57,381 nt of DNA from UBA10677 sp045654245 (GTDB taxonomy: Bacteria; Bacillota; Clostridia; Christensenellales; Pumilibacteraceae): contig JAZOMX010000040.1 of assembly GCA_045654245.1 (NCBI GenBank), positions 1 to 57,381 of the forward strand, in the 5' to 3' direction. The translations under genes were made by a program, and so were the position numbers. Of this stretch, positions 1 to 7,207 are shown in pieces. The first letter of the stretch is position 1; each line of letters opens with the position of its first letter. The notes beneath the pieces were generated by a model. That model was given only the letters and a program-made list of their open reading frames with translations. It searched no databases and was not told the origin of the DNA.

Positions 1-1530
1 AATTTCGCCCTCGTAAGTAATCGTGTATTCGCCACAAGCATAACCCGTGGTGTCAATTCCAGTAAAGGTTGCGTAATCAGTTTCAGCAATTACCTCGCCA
101 GCAGGTCCGTCAACCTTAACGGTACCACTAGCAACGGGGTAAGTACCAAGCGTTCTAACTTCGCTCAACTCAAAGTCAACTCTCTCGCCTGCAAATACGC
201 TCTCGGGACCGTCGTAAGCGATTGCTTTTAGGGGTACAGGAACGGTAAAGTTCGTTCCGTCGTTGGTAAGCGCTTGACCGTCAATATTCATAACCATAAT
301 GTTTGCGCTCTCGTCCTCAACGCCGTCGCCGTTGTGGTCACGAAGGTCAGCGGTTACAGAAAGCGAAACGAGTTCGTCGCCAAATCCATCGAAATCGAAA
401 TCGTCGAAGTCAACGATTTTCCAACGATAAACAGGGTCAGCATCCGTTCCAAAGTTAGTGAAAGTAGGCTGATTAGTTCTTCCGCCATCAGCGTAAAGAG
501 TATTGTCTTCAGCGTTATAGTAAACGGTATATACGGGGTCTTGAACAGCGCCCTTAGTATTCATTTTTACGCCCTTTTCGTCGTACTCGTAAGCAGATTG
601 AACGAAACCGTCGAAACGGATTGCAGACGCACCAGCCGTTGCGTTACTGCCGTCGTATTTTCCGCCGGTTACGAACCAAGAAGTATAATCGTTAGTAACT
701 CCGTCAATCTTCGTCTTAAACGAAACGGGCATACCGGCAGTATCGTTAATTCCACGATAAGCAAGTTTTACGCTTACTTTCTTTCCACTCTCACTCTCGA
801 AGTTAAGATAGAGAGCATCAATATCGCGCTTACTCTTTGCGTCTTCTGCTACAGTAGCAGCCTCGAACTCTGCCTGCGCAGTTTCACTCATCCAGTATTT
901 ACCATTAGCGTGAGCACCAAAACCTGCGTCGGTTGCTTGAGTATAGTTAATAGCGTCAATAAGGTTAACGTTTTCAGAGCCGTACTCTTTGGGGAATAGA
1001 GCAACTTTCGCTAGGGGCGTATTTACGTCGTTGTCGGAAAGAACGAACTTACCGTTAAAGTTAATCGTATTATCTTCTGCGGTAATAGTTTTTGCAATAC
1101 CGTCGGTTACGTTAAGAGCAACACCGTCGTAGAGGGCGTCGTTAATTACGGTCATACCCTCAACGGAAGTAACGGGAGTTCCGTTAAGTTCGGTTACCAA
1201 GAACTTGCTTTGCTCTTTTAAGCCCTCTAGTTTTACGGTTACCGTTACGTTTTTGAGTTCGTCCTCGGTAAAAGGAGTCCAAGCGCTGTCGCCGTCCACT
1301 CCGTCCGCCTTAAGGTCACGCACCTTATAACGAGCGTACTGACTTCCTTCTTCGCCAAAGAGAACGTGACCAGAGTTTGCAAACCAGTTAGCAGAATTAT
1401 ATGCCGAACCAACAACACCAGTATTAAGATATACCCAGAAATCGTCTGCCGTAGGGTTAATATAAATTCCGGGAACACGAAGTTTTCTCTTGTTGTTGAC
1501 GGAACGCGCTAAGGCTAGTCTCCGTACCAT
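1..1530 (-). CDS. Secreted surface protein, C-terminal part (partial, displaced reading frame)
   Basis: This frame is open from about 1530 to the window edge (510 codons, no stop). It reads like a typical extracellular protein: rich in Asn, Asp, Gly and Thr, Ig-like beta segments, and a calcium-loop-like stretch HNGDGVEDES near 350-320. It continues the protein that begins with a signal peptide at 2143 but lies one base out of frame with it. An ATG at 1530 opens the frame but has no convincing ribosome binding site, so independent translation is unlikely. The natural join is in the GAGAAAACTT stretch at 1481-1489. Removing one A from the AAAA run gives QQQEKLRVPGIYINP, a smooth continuation. 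Family not recognised. The true C-terminus and any wall anchor lie outside the window. Confidence 0.7.
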   Translation of the reverse strand, partial: MVRRLALARSVNNKRKLRVPGIYINPTADDFWVYLNTGVVGSAYNSANWFANSGHVLFGEEGSQYARYKVRDLKADGVDGDSAWTPFTEDELKNVTVTVKLEGLKEQSKFLVTELNGTPVTSVEGMTVINDALYDGVALNVTDGIAKTITAEDNTINFNGKFVLSDNDVNTPLAKVALFPKEYGSENVNLIDAINYTQATDAGFGAHANGKYWMSETAQAEFEAATVAEDAKSKRDIDALYLNFESESGKKVSVKLAYRGINDTAGMPVSFKTKIDGVTNDYTSWFVTGGKYDGSNATAGASAIRFDGFVQSAYEYDEKGVKMNTKGAVQDPVYTVYYNAEDNTLYADGGRTNQPTFTNFGTDADPVYRWKIVDFDDFDFDGFGDELVSLSVTADLRDHNGDGVEDESANIMVMNIDGQALTNDGTNFTVPVPLKAIAYDGPESVFAGERVDFELSEVRTLGTYPVASGTVKVDGPAGEVIAETDYATFTGIDTTGYACGEYTITYEGEI

Positions 1531-2143
1531 AAGCACGCACGCCACCATAAGATCCGTCAAGACCCAACATAATGTAACTAACAACCGTGTCTCCACCGTG
1601 ACGAGTAGCCTCGAAGTTTCCGTTGACAGGGTTCAAACCTATGTATTTGGACTGGCTTTCTCCCTTAACGCCAAGACCTGCTTCACCGTTACCACGGGTA
1701 TAACTCTTTACCTCGAAAGACTTCTCTCCACTAGAGAAGGTAATCAAGAAATTGTTGTAGGGGTCGGTTCCGTTAGTTGCAGTATGAACGGACCAAGGCA
1801 AAAACTTAATTAACGCTTTGCTAGCATCAGCGGTAGAAAAGTCGTAAGTACCTAGGTTAAAGGTGGACGAACCGGGATTTGCCGTAAGCACCGCGCCAGA
1901 GAAAGGTCCTCTTTGGTCCGCGTCCAAATCGCCACCCGTAACGTTCCAGTCCGTCGTGTACGAAATAGTACCTTCATTCTCAATCGTTTTGGGTGTAGGC
2001 TCATAAGCCGTGCCACCCGTCGAAACTCCGTCAACGGCAATTTCTGCTTTTGCGCTCTTAAACGGCGCGATAAATAGTGCCGATAGAACTAGCAAAAGAG
2101 AAAGAGCAATCGAAAGAATTACTGACTTTCTTTTCGTTTTCAT
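1457..2143 (-). CDS. Secreted surface protein, N-terminal part with signal peptide (frameshifted)
   Basis: The start is well supported: ATG at 2143 follows a GGAGG site at about 2150. Residues 1-33 form a classical Sec signal peptide: basic MKTKRK, a Leu/Ile/Ala-rich core, and a likely AKA|E cleavage site. The mature part is Gly/Thr/Asn-rich with no cysteine before the shifted tail, as in exported Gram-positive proteins. After about residue 220 the frame ends in a short basic tail and a stop at 1457, while the downstream sequence stays open in the neighbouring frame for 500 codons. I read the two as one protein of more than 730 residues broken by a single-base insertion. It could be a real inactivation, a phase-variable site, or a consensus error. 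The function is unknown; a cell-surface or carbohydrate-binding role is inference only. Confidence 0.75.
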   Translation of the reverse strand: MKTKRKSVILSIALSLLLVLSALFIAPFKSAKAEIAVDGVSTGGTAYEPTPKTIENEGTISYTTDWNVTGGDLDADQRGPFSGAVLTANPGSSTFNLGTYDFSTADASKALIKFLPWSVHTATNGTDPYNNFLITFSSGEKSFEVKSYTRGNGEAGLGVKGESQSKYIGLNPVNGNFEATRHGGDTVVSYIMLGLDGSYGGVRAYGTETSLSAFRQQQEKTSCSRNLY

Positions 2144-2197
2144 ATTTTTCCTCCATATTTAGTTTTTTTTGCACCGAAAACGGTGATTGTTATATAT

Positions 2198-2226
2198 ATT
2201 ATAGCACTAAAAACTCAAAAAAGGAA
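2198..2226 (-). promoter_or_regulatory. Probable promoter of the surface protein gene
   Basis: On the minus strand a perfect TATAAT (2198-2203) is preceded at 17 bp by a weak -35, TTCCTT (2221-2226). The 5' leader contains a small CACCG-TTTT-CGGTG hairpin (about 2170-2186) before the GGAGG site. The surrounding A/T-rich tracts suit a promoter region but make the -35 call uncertain. Confidence 0.4.
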
Positions 2227-2346
2227 ATAAATTTTAGTGTTTTTTTGTAAATTTAAACAACTTTTTTTAATAAAATTTGCTCAATTTTTCACTTTTTCCT
2301 TATTTATATTATATATAGCGAAATTCTATACGGCGAAAAGACACGA

Positions 2347-2380
2347 AAAAAGGCGCTTGGAAAATTTCCAAACGCCTTTT
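2347..2380 (-). terminator. Terminator of the str operon (after tuf)
   Basis: On the minus strand GGCGTTTGG and TTCCAAGCGCC form a stem followed by a T run (plus-strand A run at 2346-2351). It lies directly downstream of the tuf stop codon, as expected for the end of the rpsL-rpsG-fusA-tuf unit. Confidence 0.85.
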
Positions 2381-2398
2381 ATTTGGCTTTAAGTTAAA

Positions 2399-3601
2399 TT
2401 ACTTAATGATTTCAGCAACTACGCCCGAGCCAACGGTTCTGCCACCTTCACGGATAGCGAAGCGGAGTCCCTTCTCAAGAGCGATAGGAGCGATAAGTTG
2501 AACGGTGATGGATACGTTGTCGCCAGGCATTACCATTTCAACGCCAGCAGGAAGTTCAATCGTACCAGTTACGTCGGTAGTTCTGAAATAGAACTGAGGA
2601 CGATACTTGGTGAAGAACGGAGTATGACGTCCGCCCTCTTCCTTCTTAAGAACGTAAATCTCAGCCTTGAACTCGGTGTGAGGAGTAATCGTGCCGGGTT
2701 TAGCGATAACCTGTCCGCGCTCGATATCCTTTCTGTCAATACCACGGAGAAGAATACCTGCGTTGTCGCCTGCTTGAGCGAAGTCAAGGGACTTACGGAA
2801 CATTTCGATACCGGTTACAACGGAAGTTCTGGTCTCTTTAATACCAACGATTTCAACGGGTTCTTGAACCTTAATCTGGCCTCTCTCTACTCTACCAGTA
2901 GCAACGGTACCACGACCGGTGATGGTGAATACGTCCTCGACAGGCATCAAGAAGGTCTTGTCGGTGTCACGAGCGGGGTCGGGAATATAGGTGTCTACTG
3001 CATCCATAAGTTCGAAGATGCACTTGCAAGCGTCGCTGTCAGCATCGCCGTTTTGTGCGCTCTCGAGTGCTTGGAAAGCAGAACCTCTGATGATGGGCGT
3101 ATCGTCGCCGGGGAAATCGTAAGAAGAAAGAAGGTCTCTGATTTCCATTTCAACGAGGTCAAGAAGTTCTTCGTCGTCAACGAGGTCGGTCTTGTTCATA
3201 AATACAACGATTTTGGGAACGCCTACCTGACGAGCGAGAAGGATGTGCTCACGAGTCTGGGGCATGGGACCATCAGTAGCAGCAACTACCAAGATAGCGC
3301 CGTCCATCTGTGCAGCACCGGTAATCATGTTCTTTACGTAGTCAGCGTGGCCGGGGCAGTCAACGTGTGCATAGTGACGGTTAGCGGTCTCGTACTCTAC
3401 GTGAGAGGTGTTAATCGTAATTCCTCTTGCTTTCTCTTCAGGTGCCTTATCGATTTCGTCGTAACGCATCTTCTGCGAAAGTCCCTTTGCTGCAAGCGTC
3501 ATAGTGATTGCTGCGGTAAGGGTGGTTTTACCGTGGTCAACGTGGCCGATAGTACCAACGTTAACGTGGGGTTTGGTTCTGTCAAATTTTGCCTTTGCCA
3601 T
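2399..3601 (-). CDS. tuf: Translation elongation factor Tu
   Basis: EF-Tu delivers aminoacyl-tRNA to the ribosomal A site as a GTP complex. The 400-residue length is standard. The GTPase motifs are all present: P-loop GHVDHGKT at residues 19-26, switch II DCPGH at 82-86, and NKTD at 137-140, followed by the two beta-barrel domains ending in VVAEIIK. It starts at an ATG with a GGAGG site. It is the last gene of the str operon, 125 bp after fusA, and that spacer holds its own likely promoter, so tuf can be transcribed both from the operon and separately, as is common for this very highly expressed protein. Nothing unusual in the protein. Confidence 0.99.
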   Translation of the reverse strand: MAKAKFDRTKPHVNVGTIGHVDHGKTTLTAAITMTLAAKGLSQKMRYDEIDKAPEEKARGITINTSHVEYETANRHYAHVDCPGHADYVKNMITGAAQMDGAILVVAATDGPMPQTREHILLARQVGVPKIVVFMNKTDLVDDEELLDLVEMEIRDLLSSYDFPGDDTPIIRGSAFQALESAQNGDADSDACKCIFELMDAVDTYIPDPARDTDKTFLMPVEDVFTITGRGTVATGRVERGQIKVQEPVEIVGIKETRTSVVTGIEMFRKSLDFAQAGDNAGILLRGIDRKDIERGQVIAKPGTITPHTEFKAEIYVLKKEEGGRHTPFFTKYRPQFYFRTTDVTGTIELPAGVEMVMPGDNVSITVQLIAPIALEKGLRFAIREGGRTVGSGVVAEIIK

Positions 3602-3671
3602 TTTATTTTTCCTCCGAATAATTTTTTAATTTAGGTTTTTTAATTTTTTGCGCCCTCACGGGCTTTTATAC

Positions 3672-3700
3672 ATTATAAATGAAATGAACGAATTTTACAA
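3672..3700 (-). promoter_or_regulatory. Internal promoter of tuf
   Basis: On the minus strand a TATAAT (3672-3677) has a TTGTAA -35 (3695-3700) with exactly 17 bp between them, inside the fusA-tuf spacer. A GCCCG-TGAG-GGC-type hairpin follows in the leader. The -35 matches the consensus at four of six positions, so this is probable rather than certain. Confidence 0.55.
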
Positions 3701-3726
3701 GCAGTTTTCACTGTTTTTGCAAAAAT

Positions 3727-5808
3727 TTATTCTTTCTTTGCTCTTTCGCCGATAATTTTCTCAGATACGCTTCTGGGAACTTCGTAATAGTGGTCGAAAG
3801 TCATAGTGTAGTTACCACGGCCTTGCGTTCTCGAACGGAGGTCGGTTGCATAACCGAACATCTCTGCTAGAGGAATCTCAGCGTGGATTTCCTTGCTTCC
3901 GTTTACGTCGTCCGTACCCATAATCGTACCACGGCGCGAACTTACGTTACCCATAACGTCTCCGAAGTATTCGTCGGGGAGCGAAATGTCAACTTTCATA
4001 ATGGGTTCCATTAAGACTGCGTCAGCCTTTCTCATACCCTCTTTGAAAGCCATAGAGCCTGCAATCTTGAACGCCATTTCGGACGAGTCAACCTCGTGGT
4101 AACTTCCGTCGTAAACGGTTACTTTGAAGTCAACGCACTCGTAACCAGCCAAAATACCGCTCATCTTCGCCTCTTTTATACCGTTGTCGATAGCGGGGAT
4201 ATACTCTTTGGGGATAGAACCACCAACGGTCTTATCCTCGAATTGATATCCTGCGCCCGGCTCGAGGGGCTCCATCGTAATCTTACAATGTCCGTATTGA
4301 CCTTTACCACCGGACTGACGAACGTATTTTCCTTCTACGTCAACGGTCTTGCGGATAGCCTCACGGTAAGATACTTGAGGTCTGCCTACGTTTGCCTCTA
4401 CCTTGAATTCGCGCAAAAGTCTGTCAACGATAATTTCAAGGTGAAGTTCTCCCATACCTGCAATAATCGTCTGACCAGTTTCTTGGTCGGTGTAGGTCTT
4501 GAAGGTGGGGTCTTCTTCAGCAAGTTTTACAAGCGCCATAGTCATCTTCTCTTGAGATGCCTTGGTCTTGGGCTCGATTGCTACTTTAATAACGGGCTCG
4601 GGGAATTCCATACTCTCGAGCACGATAGGCTTGCTTGCGTCGCAAAGCGTATCTCCCGTCGTGGTGTCTTTTAGTCCTACGAACGCACAAATGTCTCCTG
4701 CGTAAATCTTGTCGATTTCAGTTCTGGAGTTTGCGTGCATCATTAGGATACGGCCGATACGCTCTTTCTTATCCTTGGTGGAGTTAAGAACGTAAGAACC
4801 AGACTCAAGCGTACCCGAATAGCAACGGAAGAACGCGAGTTTTCCTACGAACGGGTCAGCCATAATCTTGAACGCAAGTCCTGCAAAAGGCTCGTCGTCG
4901 CTAGACTTTCTCTCTTCAACGGTTTCGCCGTCGAGGAGCGTTCCTTTGATGTTGGGAACGTCGGTAGGCGCGGGCATAAAATCTACGATTGCATCAAGCA
5001 ACTTCTGTACGCCCTTGTTCTTGAACGAAGAACCGCAACATACGGGGTTAATCTTCATTTCAAGAGTGAGTTTTCTGATTGCGCCCTTAATCTCGTCAAT
5101 CGTGAACTCTTCGCCCTCGAAGTACTTCATCATAAGTTCGTCGTCAGCCTCTGCTACTACTTCGATAAGTTTCGCTCTGTACTCGTTTGCAATATCAACG
5201 AGGTCAGCAGGGATATCGGTCTCGTCCATTACGGTTCCGAGGTCGTCTTTGTAGATATCTGCTTTCATAGTGATAAGGTCAACCATACCTACGAAAGTAT
5301 CCGCAGCGCCGATAGGAATTTGGATTGCAACGGGGTTAGCCTGAAGACGGGTTTTCATCATATTCATAACGTTGAAGAAATCCGCGCCGTCACGGTCCAT
5401 CTTGTTTACATATGCAAGACGGGGAACGCCGTACTTGTTAGCCTGTCTCCATACGGTCTCGGACTGGGGCTGTACGCCACCACGAGCGCAGAATACTGCT
5501 ACCGAGCCGTCGAGTACTTTAAGCGAACGCTCTACTTCTACGGTAAAGTCAACGTGGCCGGGGGTGTCGATAATGTTAATTCTCTTTCCCTTCCACTGGG
5601 TGGTCGTTGCAGCCGAAGTAATCGTGATACCACGCTCCTGCTCTTGCTCCATCCAGTCCATCGTTGCAGCGCCTTCGTGTACCTCGCCGATTTTGTGCGT
5701 CTTTCCAGTATAGAAAAGGATACGCTCCGTCGTCGTGGTCTTTCCTGCGTCGATGTGAGCCATAATACCGATATTTCTGGTGTTTTCTAGAGTAAATTCT
5801 CTACCCAT
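3727..5808 (-). CDS. fusA: Translation elongation factor G
   Basis: EF-G is the GTPase that drives tRNA-mRNA translocation on the ribosome. At 693 residues it is the usual full length. The P-loop AHIDAGKT is at residues 17-24, DTPGH at 81-85 and NKMD at 135-138. The later GELHLEI and SSRRG segments are the conserved domain III/V signatures. It is the third gene of the str operon, 17 bp after rpsG, so translational coupling is likely. No second EF-G or TetM-like paralogue is in the window. The long plus-strand open frames across this gene are antisense shadows. Confidence 0.99.
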   Translation of the reverse strand: MGREFTLENTRNIGIMAHIDAGKTTTTERILFYTGKTHKIGEVHEGAATMDWMEQEQERGITITSAATTTQWKGKRINIIDTPGHVDFTVEVERSLKVLDGSVAVFCARGGVQPQSETVWRQANKYGVPRLAYVNKMDRDGADFFNVMNMMKTRLQANPVAIQIPIGAADTFVGMVDLITMKADIYKDDLGTVMDETDIPADLVDIANEYRAKLIEVVAEADDELMMKYFEGEEFTIDEIKGAIRKLTLEMKINPVCCGSSFKNKGVQKLLDAIVDFMPAPTDVPNIKGTLLDGETVEERKSSDDEPFAGLAFKIMADPFVGKLAFFRCYSGTLESGSYVLNSTKDKKERIGRILMMHANSRTEIDKIYAGDICAFVGLKDTTTGDTLCDASKPIVLESMEFPEPVIKVAIEPKTKASQEKMTMALVKLAEEDPTFKTYTDQETGQTIIAGMGELHLEIIVDRLLREFKVEANVGRPQVSYREAIRKTVDVEGKYVRQSGGKGQYGHCKITMEPLEPGAGYQFEDKTVGGSIPKEYIPAIDNGIKEAKMSGILAGYECVDFKVTVYDGSYHEVDSSEMAFKIAGSMAFKEGMRKADAVLMEPIMKVDISLPDEYFGDVMGNVSSRRGTIMGTDDVNGSKEIHAEIPLAEMFGYATDLRSRTQGRGNYTMTFDHYYEVPRSVSEKIIGERAKKE

Positions 5809-5825
5809 AGTTCAATTCTCCTTGA

Positions 5826-6296
5826 TTACCAACGATAGTGCGCAAACGCCTTGTTAGCCTCTGCTGCACGATGCATCTCTTCTTTTCTCTTGATAGATGC
5901 GCCGGTGTTGTTGTATGCGTCGAGGATTTCGCCTGCAAGTCTTTCTTTCATAGTCTTTTCACTACGATTGCGAGCGAACGATACCATCCAACGGATTGCA
6001 AGCGTTTGACGACGCTCGGGTCTAATCTCCATAGGTACTTGGTAAGTCGAACCACCCACTCTTCTTGCTTTAACTTCGAGCAAAGGCTTGATGTTCTCAA
6101 GCGCTTGCGTGAAGATTTCTTCGGGAGCAGTGTTCATCTTCTCTTTTACGATATCAAACGCTTCGTAAACGATAGTTTGAGCAGTTCCCTTCTTGCCGTC
6201 GAGCATAACCTGGTTAACTAGTTTGGTTATTACCTTGCTGTTATACATAGGGTCCGGAAGCACGTCACGCTTCGGAACTCCACTTCTTCTTGGCAT
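5826..6296 (-). CDS. rpsG: 30S ribosomal protein S7
   Basis: S7 nucleates assembly of the 3' major domain of 16S rRNA and lines the tRNA exit site. The 156-residue sequence begins MPRRSGVPKRDVLPDP, the standard N-terminus, and ends HRAAEANKAFAHYRW, the standard S7 tail. It starts at an ATG preceded by an AAGGAGA site. It is the second gene of the str operon. It is separated from rpsL by an unusually long, hairpin-rich spacer (6297-6514), the position where S7 autoregulates the operon in enterobacteria; whether that happens here cannot be told from sequence. Confidence 0.99.
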   Translation of the reverse strand: MPRRSGVPKRDVLPDPMYNSKVITKLVNQVMLDGKKGTAQTIVYEAFDIVKEKMNTAPEEIFTQALENIKPLLEVKARRVGGSTYQVPMEIRPERRQTLAIRWMVSFARNRSEKTMKERLAGEILDAYNNTGASIKRKEEMHRAAEANKAFAHYRW

Positions 6297-6514
6297 ATTA
6301 GTTTCTCCTTAATTTAAATTTTTTTGCCTTTCTAGGCTTGATTTAATCAAGGAACAACTGTCGTTATTTTCTTTTTGATAAAATTACTAAAAAATAATTT
6401 TCCGCTTACTCCGAGTTTTTCTCCCCTTACTGCGGTTAAGGTTTTTTCGCTCGGCATTTAACTTCAGCGTCCTTGCTTTATTCGGCTTTCGCCTTTATGC
6501 GCTTTTGCGCTTAA
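6297..6514 (-). promoter_or_regulatory. Structured rpsL-rpsG intercistronic spacer
   Basis: The 218-base spacer carries several small hairpins in the mRNA sense: GCGC-AAAA-GCGC, a GGC-GAAA-GCC tetraloop hairpin, CCTTA-ACCGCAG-TAAGG, and a CTTGATT-AAATCAAG element near the rpsG start. No coding frame is credible in it. A regulatory role (S7 binding, RNA processing or coupling control) is inferred from position and fold only. Confidence 0.35.
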
Positions 6515-6886
6515 TTATTTAGCGCGCTTTGCGCCGTATTTAGAGCGGGATTGCTTGCGTTTCGCAACACCAGCAGTATCGAGTGCACCACGAATAATGT
6601 GATAACGAACACCAGGCAAATCCTTCACTCTGCCACCACGAATAAGCACGACGCTGTGTTCTTGCAAATTGTGTCCGATTCCCGGAATATAAACAGTACC
6701 TTCCATCTTGTTAACAAGACGAACTCTCGCAATCTTACGAAGAGCCGAGTTAGGTTTCTTGGGGGTCGTAGTCGTTACGGAAAGACATACACCACGCTTT
6801 TGGGGGTTGTTTTCCAAAATAGGGCTCATAGACTTGAATACTACCTTCTCACGGCCTTTTCTGATTAACTGGTTAATAGTTGGCAT
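6515..6886 (-). CDS. rpsL: 30S ribosomal protein S12
   Basis: S12 sits at the decoding centre and controls translational accuracy; it is the classic streptomycin target. The protein is 123 residues when started at MPTINQL (ATG at 6886), which follows a perfect AGGAGG site. The frame is open further upstream to 6991, but that extension has no homology to S12 and overlaps the leader. Conserved motifs include TTPKKPNSALRK (residues 40-51; the lysines match the streptomycin-sensitive wild type) and GGRVKDLPGVRYH with the Asp that is often methylthiolated. First gene of the str operon. Confidence 0.98.
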   Translation of the reverse strand: MPTINQLIRKGREKVVFKSMSPILENNPQKRGVCLSVTTTTPKKPNSALRKIARVRLVNKMEGTVYIPGIGHNLQEHSVVLIRGGRVKDLPGVRYHIIRGALDTAGVAKRKQSRSKYGAKRAK

Positions 6887-6997
6887 TATTACTCTACCTC
6901 CTTTTTTAGTAGTCTTGCCTGCCTCGAAAAAATAAAGCAGGACTTTCAGTTCTCTTTTTCCGCAGTCAAAGAGGCGCGCAGAATTGCGCACTTTAAG

Positions 6998-7027
6998 ATT
7001 ATACTATTTTAGGCTATCGTTTGTCAA
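6998..7027 (-). promoter_or_regulatory. Promoter of the str operon
   Basis: On the minus strand TTGACA (7022-7027) and TATAAT (6998-7003) are both perfect, with an 18-bp spacer. Transcription would start near 6990 and give a leader of about 105 nt with a GTGCGC/GCGCGC hairpin before rpsL. The divergent GH38 gene has its own promoter at 7149, so 6887-7207 is fully explained by two control regions. Confidence 0.85.
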
Positions 7028-7148
7028 CGATTTTTCAGCGCATTTTAGCAAGTTTTAAATGATTTTCCACTATTTTATTATGCGTTCGTGCCTAGGACTA
7101 CGACAAAACCACAATATATAGTTCGTTCGCCTTTTTTTGCAAAAACGG

Positions 7149-7177
7149 TTGCACTTTCTTTCTTTTCATTGTATAAT
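7149..7177 (+). promoter_or_regulatory. Promoter of the alpha-mannosidase operon
   Basis: TTGCAC (7149-7154) and TATAAT (7172-7177) are separated by exactly 17 bp. The ATG at 7208 with its AAGGGG site lies at a normal distance downstream. This supports the 7208 start over the longer open frame beginning at 7088, which would run through the promoter. Confidence 0.75.
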
Positions 7178-7207
7178 ATTTTTATCTATTTTTGTAAGGG
7201 GCGAATT

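Noticed and set aside
1..20. The first 20 bases match 11892-11911 at 19 positions
   Set aside because: At the left edge the bases are coding sequence (EGEI codons) of the surface protein, and the match stops there. With the common codons involved it is most likely chance.
2498..3634. A 378-codon plus-strand open frame opposite tuf, and similar long plus-strand frames opposite fusA and the surface protein gene
   Set aside because: They are antisense shadows created by codon bias of strongly expressed genes, with no ribosome binding site and no domain.
7088..7207. Upstream in-frame extension of the GH38 gene
   Set aside because: It runs through the -35/-10 promoter and lacks homology. ATG 7208 has the ribosome binding site.
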